From Crocinitomicaceae bacterium (lineage in GTDB: Bacteria; Bacteroidota; Bacteroidia; Flavobacteriales_D; Crocinitomicaceae): a stretch of 5,081 bases of DNA. The notes beneath the pieces are model-generated. The model made no database searches, was not told where the DNA came from, and worked only from the letters and a program-made list of their open reading frames with translations. Positions 1 through 5,081 of the stretch are shown here, piece by piece; the first letter of the stretch is position 1; every line of letters begins with the position of its first letter. The position numbers were made by a program, and so were the translations under genes. The DNA lies in NCBI GenBank assembly GCA_027084145.1, contig JALWLM010000205.1:1-5081 (forward strand), read 5' to 3'.

Positions 1-409
1 GTAAAGTTGCTGTGAGCTTAGCGTAATCTCTACAGATTGCTAGTTTGTATCTTAAAATTTTTTCTATAGATAATGAATCACTAAAGATATCTTTTAATTG
101 GAATTCTTTTATTTCTCTTTTTATATACCTATACTTCAAAAAGAGATATATTATTAATGAGATAATAGATCCTAAAAACATAGAAAACCAAATTATTTTG
201 AAAGCATTCACTGAATAGTATAAATAAAAAGTAGTAACAAAAACAATAATTAGAGAAAGTGGTATCCAAGCTCTTTCATCCCAATATACCATATCTCTTT
301 CTTGCCATTCAAGAATGTTAGTGAGAGTTTCTTTATCATTTTTTCCTTTAACTCTATTTGCTAGTTCTTTAGTTTTTTCATTGTTTATCTCTTTAGTGGA
401 AGGTAAGAA
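1..409 (-). CDS. Transglutaminase-like membrane protein, partial: C-terminus beyond the window, N-terminus apparently disrupted
   Basis: An uninterrupted frame of 136 codons runs off the left edge. Counting from codon 409-407, residues 12-45 read as a soluble block with ELANRVKG, ETLTNILEWQ and YWDER. Two transmembrane helices follow (about 49-66 and 70-92), then a basic charged stretch, then KLAICRDYAKLTATL (122-136). That last block resembles the catalytic-cysteine segment of transglutaminase-like proteins, with C126 the candidate nucleophile; the histidine and aspartate would lie outside the window. As recalled, archaeal transglutaminase-like families share the NILEW and CRDYA patterns, so a membrane-bound thiol hydrolase or transferase fold is inferred, with no known substrate. 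There is no ATG, GTG or TTG in frame until codon 40 (292-290), inside the conserved-looking part. In the same frame, MINIINSSFYKK (448-413) precedes a TAA at 412-410. A broken N-terminus or sequence error is therefore likely. Confidence 0.6.
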
Positions 410-435
410 TTATTTTTTATAAAACGAAGAGTTAA

Positions 436-480
436 TAATGTTTATCATGTCGATCACTTTCGATTACTCTAAAAACATTA
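436..480 (-). repeat. Imperfect inverted repeat (possible RNA hairpin)
   Basis: Eight-base arms TAATGTTT (coding strand 480-473) and AAACATTA (443-436) are perfectly complementary. Between them are two TCGA blocks that can pair around a six-base loop (AAGTGA), with unpaired bases separating inner and outer stems. The first arm includes the stop codon of the nine-codon frame. T-rich sequence (TTCGTTTTAT) follows. The arms are AT-rich, so the structure would be weak and may be chance. Confidence 0.35.
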
Positions 481-507
481 AAACATTTGTATCTTTTTAA
501 TTTTCAT
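478..507 (-). other. Strong ribosome binding site and start codon followed by only nine codons
   Basis: AGAAGGAG (522-515) stands seven bases before ATG 507-505, the best ribosome binding site in the left part of the window. The frame reads MKIKKIQMF and stops at TAA 480-478. This looks like the original start of the membrane protein gene that continues in another frame below 448, with one or more indels between. Alternatively it is a short leader peptide. The next frames (NVFRVIESDRHDKHY from 479, and MINIINSSFYKK from 448) are also open only briefly. Confidence 0.4.
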
Positions 508-601
508 TAATATTCTCCTTCTAAGATCTCTTCAATTCTTATGAAACAAGTATATTGTTAATTATTATTATGTATTTTAGTTGGATTTGAATAAGAGAAT
601 G
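508..601 (-). promoter_or_regulatory. AT-rich intergenic gap, possible promoter for the left-edge gene
   Basis: This 94-base gap separates the small membrane protein from the next start codon. On the coding strand it has pyrimidine-rich sequence just after the upstream stop (TAACATTCTCTTATTC), weakly like an oligo-T terminator, then a stretch of nearly pure A and T at 579-551 (TAAAATACATAATAATAA and onward) that could hold a TATA-type or -10 element. No convincing consensus box can be fixed. A strong ribosome binding site, AGAAGGAG, occurs at 522-515. Confidence 0.25.
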
Positions 602-781
602 TTAAAGAAATAAAGCTTTTACTGCTTTTATAAGTAGGATCCCTCCAATTACAAGAACTATCAAGTCCTTAATAAAATTCGACAAAAAACTAGAGTAAAC
701 AATTTGAGATGTAGCATCTCCTAGAAAATTTGTCGCGACTTCGCTTTCAAAATGACTAATGATTGATAATATGGCGTTCAT
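602..781 (-). CDS. Small single-pass membrane protein of unknown function, 59 aa
   Basis: This small gene follows res by 32 bases on the same strand and probably shares its transcript. It begins at ATG 781-779 behind AAAGGG (795-790, eight-base spacer) and ends at TAA 604-602. The first 40 residues are mostly polar to mildly amphipathic (MNAILSIISHFESEV at the start), followed by a hydrophobic helix at about residues 40-51 (LIVLVIGGILLI) with a short tail KAVKALFL. One transmembrane span with lysines after it is the only structural claim I can make. I recognise no family. It could be a holin-like or toxin-like peptide, a membrane accessory protein, or an unrelated host gene. Support for being real comes from the ribosome binding site, strand agreement, close spacing and a sensible protein composition in an otherwise stop-rich area. 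Confidence 0.6.
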   Translation of the reverse strand: MNAILSIISHFESEVATNFLGDATSQIVYSSFLSNFIKDLIVLVIGGILLIKAVKALFL

Positions 782-813
782 TTTATTAACCCTTTACATA
801 TCTGAATTCTATG

Positions 814-3800
814 TCATTTCTCTCTAATTTGATCGAATAATATCTGCATACATTCTTCCTTATTCAGATCTATTACACCGTATTTTAATGGATTTTCTTT
901 AATTTCTTTATTGCTTATGTCATTTAAATGTGTTGTGGATAATGTAAAATAGTACAATTCTATGTCATAGTGTAATTTTTCTGATTCTTCTTTTATTTTT
1001 TTCTCAATGTCTTTTATTTCCTTGTAGAGTGCTAATTTCTCTGTGTCGATGTTTTTTCCTAATCCTTTTGGATCAAGAAATACTATTTTTTGTTTGTTGT
1101 TTTCAATTAACCACATAATAAAGTCGGGGTAAAATTTATATTCTCCTCGTTGAAATCCAAAATTACCTACGTCATTCCTTAGCAGCACTAATTTGAAATC
1201 ATTTTTATTGTTTAATTTTTGCAGATATTCTTTTAATTTATTCACAAAATCTACTTCACCTTTGTTTAATCCTGGTGGCGATAATGAATAAATCTTAGAG
1301 TCCTGCTGTATTAGCAACGGCCTATACATATGATTTTTGAACTCTATGCCTATGTCTTCTCCTAATTGAGTATATAGTGATTGTTGTTCATTTCTGTTTG
1401 CTTTTAGTTCATCCAAATCAACAATAATATTTGCACGTTTTATTTCTTCCAGTATTTCCTTTAATTTATTGCTTTCTACAAATTCTTCAAATTTTGTGTT
1501 GATTTCTATCTCATAGTAACCTTTCTCTAATAGCGGTATTTTATCAAAGTCCAATGTTTTTAAGTCATACAGTTTTTTGATGTTCTTTCGTTCATAATTA
1601 TGGCTCTTTTCGAAGAATTTAATTAAAGCATAAGTGTAAATTCTTTCTAATTTTCTCCGAAGTTCCATTAATTTGTTAAAAGTCATATGTTCTGGATCTC
1701 CCAATACAGTAAATTCTCTTTCATCGCCAATGAATTCAAATGGTCCGAATCTTAGTATGTTTTTTAATATGTCTACATTCTCAATCATTACATTATAGTA
1801 TCCTTTTACTCTTAAGAAATCTCTAATTTCTTTTATTATTTTATTCCAATTAACTATTTCGAAAAATTCATCATTTATGATTTTATTCTTATTTATTTCT
1901 TTTATGTTTGCATCCTTTTTTACTTCTAAGTTGGATGTAAGTGTGCTTATTTTATCATACAGATTTATTTTTATAGTATGTAGAGGCGACACATGATTTA
2001 AAAACTTGTTAATATCCAGAGGTGTTTCCTTAAATTTATTTATTTTTTCTCTATTTTCTTCAACAATGAATAACTCCTCATCTTCTAACAATTTCATTAC
2101 TTCGGGGTTTTTCTTAACTTCTATTTTTCGCACAAATCTCAACTCTACTTCGGATTCAATTTCTTTTCTAAAGCGCTCAATGTAGTTTGCATTGATACCA
2201 TATACATTTAAAGTTTCAAGTATAGAGTAGTATTTATGAAAATCTTTTTTGTCAAAATCCACGTTTACTTTGGCATAATCAAATCTTTTCATCTTACCGC
2301 CATAGCCTCTTAATCTTACACCTCTACCAAAGAGCTGTATGGCCGAGGCACCTTTGGATTTGCCAAAATTCATTAGCAATATGGTTGAGATTCTGTAGTT
2401 GTCCCAACCTTCAACAAATTTTCTTGCACCAATTAATATGTTGATTGGTTTTTCCTTCGTGCTTTCATTCAATGATTTAAATAGATCCTTCTTCATGCTT
2501 TCTGGTTCTCCTATGTGTGGTTTTAATTCAGGATCCTTTAACAACTCGGTATCGTTTCCTTTACCTATGTAGATTAACCCAAAGTAGTGAGGAGAATCAC
2601 CGAATTTTAAGCCTATTTCTCCCTCAGAATCCTTAATATTAACGAGTTTTAAAGGTGAATCAAAGTTGGAAGTGTAGAATACGTGATCTAACATGTCTTT
2701 CATTAATTCATCATAATTATTCCTATATTTGTTTAGTAGGTAGGAAAGTTTTTCTTTCACAATGTTCTTACCTGTGTCGCCATCTATTAAGATGTCTTTT
2801 TCAAGCAGATCCTCTATTAGATGTTTTTTTGATTTTAATGTGGTTAAGAAATGAATGAATGTTCGAATATCACTCATAATCTTCTCTTCTTGTTGTTTCT
2901 GCGCTTTTTTACTTCCTAGGACTGTGCTTCCCACAAGAAGCATGAGCGGATCTTCAAAATTTAGTTTATGAGCATCCTTCCTATATTCGTCATATATGAG
3001 TTTTTGTTGGAAGTATTCGAGTAGGGCAGCCATAATAAGATAATCTGATTTTGTGTTTTTTGGAGCATTAAGAATGAAGTAATCTTTACCATAACCATCC
3101 TTGTGGAAGTACTTGTAGGAATAGTCCATAATTATGGTTTTCTTATAGTCCGATACGTTATATTTTTCACCCGAAGAGACAACATCATCTTTTTTCAGTA
3201 CATCCACAAACGTGGCACTATATTCAAATGTGAATCCTTCTTTTGCTATTTCCTGTCGGTATTTGATCCAAGATTCCCCCGATATTGTGCCTTTGTGGCC
3301 TTCATCCACCAGTATTAGGTTATTTTTCCCAAAGGATTCATAACTCAATGTTTTTTGCTTAGTTTGGTCCTTTATTTTGTTAATGTCAATTACATAAACT
3401 ATGGGTCTGTCTCTTCGTTTATATCTTTGTGTGGTTTTATCTAACAATTTAGCATCTATGCCTGATTTACTGAATTCTTTGATGTGCTGCTTCGATAAGT
3501 CTTCATTAGGTGTGATAAGATATATGTTATTAAAAGAGATGCTGTATTTTTCAGCATAGTGCTTAAATTGGAGAATGTTCATGTGCATGATTAATGTTTT
3601 TCCAGAACCTGTGGCCATCCAGTAACATAGTTTGTGAACATCATCTATGGTGTAGGGTTCAGTGTATTGCTTGATGAGCTCATTTAGTTTGTCACGTTCG
3701 TTATTTAGTAAGTTCACAAAATCTTCTAGAGTATCTCCAGATTTGTGCTTAAAGTAAAGATCCAAATAGATCTCGGTGAGCATCAATGCAGCATACTGGT

Positions 3801-4101
3801 AAAATTTCAAAGTTATGTTTCTTCGTGCATTAACTTTGTCAAAATGTGATTTTATGTTGACATCGTACTGCTTCAACAGGTCTTCATTCAACACATCGTT
3901 GGGTTCAAATCTTGTGAGCATGGCTCTAAGAAAATTGCTGGAAAAGTCATCCCACATTGCTTCCTCTGCTTCTTTTTTAAGTACTTCCAATAGATCCTGA
4001 AGATCTTTGAAGCCCAGTAATTTACTCAATATGCGCGGCAATGTGAGCAAACTACTTAGATCATCATTTATTAATCTTTTACGCACTTTTCTTACTGCCA
4101 T
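814..4101 (-). CDS. res: Type III restriction enzyme Res subunit (SF2 helicase-like translocase with C-terminal PD-(D/E)xK nuclease), 1095 aa
   Basis: This is the cleavage subunit of the Type III system. It uses ATP hydrolysis after Mod binds an unmethylated site and cuts DNA. Domains in order: an N-terminal region of about 155 residues; the first RecA-like domain with Walker A MATGSGKT (162-169), motif Ia LITPNEDL (195-202), Walker B DEGH (266-269) and motif III SAT (295-297); a long insertion; motif IV-like PLMLLVGSTV (385-394); the second RecA domain with motif V GARKFVEGWD (558-567) and motif VI QLFGRGVRL (589-597); a charged linker of about 330 residues; and a nuclease domain near 940-1060 with a candidate helix glutamate (E949), YPDF (D993) and FLDPKG (D1010, K1012). 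The length is normal for Res proteins. The frame is intact, starts behind a good ribosome binding site, overlaps mod by 10 bases and ends at TGA 814-816. All helicase motifs are intact. The nuclease assignment is by motif spacing and somewhat less certain. Function depends on a working Mod, which here is frameshifted. Confidence 0.95.
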   Translation of the reverse strand: MAVRKVRKRLINDDLSSLLTLPRILSKLLGFKDLQDLLEVLKKEAEEAMWDDFSSNFLRAMLTRFEPNDVLNEDLLKQYDVNIKSHFDKVNARRNITLKFYQYAALMLTEIYLDLYFKHKSGDTLEDFVNLLNNERDKLNELIKQYTEPYTIDDVHKLCYWMATGSGKTLIMHMNILQFKHYAEKYSISFNNIYLITPNEDLSKQHIKEFSKSGIDAKLLDKTTQRYKRRDRPIVYVIDINKIKDQTKQKTLSYESFGKNNLILVDEGHKGTISGESWIKYRQEIAKEGFTFEYSATFVDVLKKDDVVSSGEKYNVSDYKKTIIMDYSYKYFHKDGYGKDYFILNAPKNTKSDYLIMAALLEYFQQKLIYDEYRKDAHKLNFEDPLMLLVGSTVLGSKKAQKQQEEKIMSDIRTFIHFLTTLKSKKHLIEDLLEKDILIDGDTGKNIVKEKLSYLLNKYRNNYDELMKDMLDHVFYTSNFDSPLKLVNIKDSEGEIGLKFGDSPHYFGLIYIGKGNDTELLKDPELKPHIGEPESMKKDLFKSLNESTKEKPINILIGARKFVEGWDNYRISTILLMNFGKSKGASAIQLFGRGVRLRGYGGKMKRFDYAKVNVDFDKKDFHKYYSILETLNVYGINANYIERFRKEIESEVELRFVRKIEVKKNPEVMKLLEDEELFIVEENREKINKFKETPLDINKFLNHVSPLHTIKINLYDKISTLTSNLEVKKDANIKEINKNKIINDEFFEIVNWNKIIKEIRDFLRVKGYYNVMIENVDILKNILRFGPFEFIGDEREFTVLGDPEHMTFNKLMELRRKLERIYTYALIKFFEKSHNYERKNIKKLYDLKTLDFDKIPLLEKGYYEIEINTKFEEFVESNKLKEILEEIKRANIIVDLDELKANRNEQQSLYTQLGEDIGIEFKNHMYRPLLIQQDSKIYSLSPPGLNKGEVDFVNKLKEYLQKLNNKNDFKLVLLRNDVGNFGFQRGEYKFYPDFIMWLIENNKQKIVFLDPKGLGKNIDTEKLALYKEIKDIEKKIKEESEKLHYDIELYYFTLSTTHLNDISNKEIKENPLKYGVIDLNKEECMQILFDQIREK

Positions 4102-4113
4102 AGCCTCTCCCTC
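4102..4113 (-). promoter_or_regulatory. Ribosome binding site of res inside the end of mod
   Basis: The coding strand has GAGGGAGAGG directly before the res ATG (4101-4099). The GGGAG core ends five bases before the start. It lies within the last codons of the downstream mod frame, and the res ATG overlaps the mod TAA by 10 bases (4092-4101). This arrangement fits translational coupling of res to mod and supports the chosen res start. Confidence 0.7.
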
Positions 4114-4422
4114 AGTGCATCATAAATGTTAAATAAGCCTTCAATGTTTGCGGGTGCATTGACATATACTTTTTTAATGGAGGTATTATCCACAATTTCG
4201 CGTTTTATGATGATTTTGTCTTTTTCCACATCAATGGTGCTTGGATCTCTAAAGATTAAAGCCACGTCCTCACCATTCTGCTTACCTTTCACAATGAAGT
4301 AGTTCTCCTCGGTCCTGTATATCTTCTCAACTTCAATTCCAAGAAGATAAATGGCTGTTTCAATGAGATCCACATTTTTGAGTTCAGTGCTGCCATCTTC
4401 CTTAAGCACGCGCAACTTCAAA

Positions 4423-5081
4423 TTAAGCCCGTGCTTCTCCACATCCACTCCCAAAAATGTAGATGATTTGTTCATCAATGTTGTGATCCAGCAACGTGGT
4501 TTGCTTAAACTGCACGTTTTCAATGGTATCTTCGTATTGCTCTAGAGTGTGGTATTTGAAGAAGCCGCCTGCTGTTTTTTCGTTGTATTTTTCTTTGACA
4601 TCTTTTTCTTTGCTAATTCCTGATTTATCATAAAACAAAACTTTCTTCATTCTCGGTAAAACTACTGTCCAGAAATGTTCTCCCATCTCAACGCCAATCC
4701 ATTTTCTTTTTAACTTATGTGCTACTGCTGTTGTTGTTCCAGAGCCGAGGAAGAAGTCTAAAATTAGATCTCCTTCGTTAGAGGTGGATTCTATAACTCT
4801 TTTTAGTAGTATCTCTGAGTTCTCGGTTTGAAATCCTCTCCCAAAAGAGTATCCAGGTATATCCGTCCAGTTTGTGTCAATTAATCTTTCTTCATGTTGC
4901 AAATACTCTGGTCTTGGATCATCAGTACCACATTTTGGGCATCCATTCCATTCTCCCTTGCTATGTATGTACCCACATTTCTTACATACAAGCCTAAGTC
5001 TTCCTTCTTTTTCCAACTCATTTATTTTATCTTGTGTAAATGTCCAATATTTTGGTATTTTAGAGCTATTGATTAAATTTT
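4423..5081 (-). CDS. Upstream reading frame of mod as it stands: motif I, zinc ribbon, premature stop
   Basis: This is the product actually encoded if no frame correction occurs. It runs in from the right edge and ends after the segment IDEQIIYIFGSGCGEARA at a TAA at 4423-4425. The last 10 or so residues, GSGCGEARA, are out of the normal Mod frame and unlike the family. The TTG at 5016-5014 is not a real start: codons upstream of it (KIPKYWTFTQDKINE) continue Mod-like sequence to the edge. The product would keep motif I but lose about 120 C-terminal residues. In Type III Mod proteins the region after the catalytic core contributes to dimer and Res contacts (known for the EcoP15I family), so the truncated form is probably defective in restriction. 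Its methylation ability is uncertain. Confidence 0.6.
   Translation of the reverse strand, partial: NLINSSKIPKYWTFTQDKINELEKEGRLRLVCKKCGYIHSKGEWNGCPKCGTDDPRPEYLQHEERLIDTNWTDIPGYSFGRGFQTENSEILLKRVIESTSNEGDLILDFFLGSGTTTAVAHKLKRKWIGVEMGEHFWTVVLPRMKKVLFYDKSGISKEKDVKEKYNEKTAGGFFKYHTLEQYEDTIENVQFKQTTLLDHNIDEQIIYIFGSGCGEARA
4450..4457 (-). other. Frameshift site in mod (T5-G3 run)
   Basis: On the coding strand the run reads ATTTTTGGGAG. Reading IIYIFGS in the upstream frame and LGVDVEKHG in the downstream frame, the Mod sequence is restored by loss of one T (giving IIYILGVDVEKHG) or one G (giving IIYIFGVDVEKHG). Both frames are open from about 4523 to 4423, so the exact base is not fixed by stops. 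It is placed here because homology-like sequence changes frame at this point and the site is homopolymeric. A +1 ribosomal shift with glycine tRNA moving from GGG to GGA is conceivable but not shown. Confidence 0.7.

Larger units (their letters stand above)
4092..5081 (-). pseudogene. mod: Type III restriction-modification DNA methyltransferase Mod, C-terminal half, frameshifted and cut by the window edge
   Basis: This is the modification and recognition subunit of a Type III system, which methylates adenine N6 using S-adenosylmethionine. The frame is open to the right edge, so the DPPY catalytic motif, which precedes motif I in this beta-class order, lies outside the window. Counting from the first whole codon (5079), the visible part has a CxxC/CxxC zinc-ribbon-like pair (about residues 32-50), the TDIPGY and GFQTENSEILLKRVI blocks typical of Mod (72-96), the cofactor-binding motif I LDFFLGSGTT (107-116), and the GVEMGEHF and LPRMKKVL segments after it. 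The first frame stops at 4423-4425. The expected Mod tail, including VDLIETAIYLLGIEVEK, continues in the +1 frame to a stop at 4092-4094. Removing one base from the T5-G3 run (coding strand 4457-4450) rejoins them into one protein of about 328 visible residues. Neighbouring res overlaps its stop. Family assignment is firm. Whether the frameshift is real, programmed or an error cannot be decided here. Confidence 0.9.

Noticed and set aside
290..292. ATG as the start of the transglutaminase-like protein
   Set aside because: It falls inside the NILEWQERDMVYWDER block that looks conserved, and coding-like sequence extends at least 30 codons further upstream.
438..500. Plus-strand 20-codon frame across the inverted repeat
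   Set aside because: Short, no convincing ribosome binding site, and opposite to the evident gene direction.
2655..2858. Plus-strand 67-codon frame
   Set aside because: Lies wholly inside the intact, motif-bearing res gene on the other strand and has no recognisable features.
3103..3318. Plus-strand 71-codon frame with hydrophobic residues
   Set aside because: Antisense shadow of the Res Walker B and motif III region; the hydrophobic bias comes from complementing lysine and glutamate codons.
3815..4000. Plus-strand 61-codon frame
   Set aside because: Antisense shadow of the Res N-terminus with no ribosome binding site or domain.
4092..4523. Independent 143-residue gene starting at ATG 4523
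   Set aside because: Its first 22 or so residues are an out-of-frame reading of mod codons with no family resemblance; from FLGVDVEKHG on it is the Mod C-terminus, so it is the second part of a frameshifted mod.
4351..4545. Plus-strand 64-codon frame over the mod frameshift
   Set aside because: Antisense to mod in the region where both mod frames are open; no independent support.
5014..5016. TTG as the start codon of the methyltransferase
   Set aside because: The frame is open to the right edge and the upstream residues look like Mod, so the true start lies outside the window.
4894..5076. Plus-strand 60-codon hydrophobic frame
   Set aside because: Antisense of the zinc-ribbon part of mod; cysteine, lysine and glutamate codons read backwards give the hydrophobic appearance.
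1..5081. CRISPR array, tRNA, rRNA, insertion sequence or transposase
   Set aside because: No regularly spaced repeats, no cloverleaf or conserved rRNA sequence, and no transposase motifs or terminal repeats were seen on reading both strands.

Overview
The window is AT-rich and every gene I can support lies on the minus strand. The main content is the 3' half of a Type III restriction-modification locus: the C-terminal half of a Mod-type DNA methyltransferase (entering from the right edge) and a complete Res helicase-nuclease of 1095 residues. The host is most likely a low-GC prokaryote using AGA and ATA codons freely. An archaeon is my preferred guess, because the gene at the left edge resembles a transglutaminase-like membrane family that I associate with archaea. 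No RNA gene or ribosomal marker is present to confirm this.

Layout, read along the minus strand from right to left. Positions 5081 to 4092 hold mod, cut by the window edge and carrying a one-base frameshift near 4450-4457; its two halves read as one methyltransferase when a single base is removed. Positions 4101 to 814 hold res, whose start overlaps the mod stop by 10 bases behind a purine-rich ribosome binding site. At 781 to 602 there is a 59-residue single-pass membrane protein, 32 bases after res. Positions 601 to 508 are an AT-rich gap. Positions 507 to 410 carry a strong ribosome binding site and a start codon that yields only nine codons, then an imperfect hairpin and an in-frame stop. 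From 409 to the left edge runs an open frame for a membrane protein with two transmembrane helices and a transglutaminase-like cysteine motif, with no usable start codon at its expected N-terminus.

Mod and Res should work as one complex: Mod recognises and methylates adenine in an asymmetric site, and Res joins Mod to travel along DNA and cut when two unmethylated sites are met. In the sequence as given Mod is truncated, so the system may be off, phase-switched, or the sequence may hold an indel error. The two broken reading frames (mod, and the N-terminus of the left-edge gene) within about 5 kb make either decay or indel errors a serious possibility. I see a recognisable defence system with some odd details, not a clearly new system.
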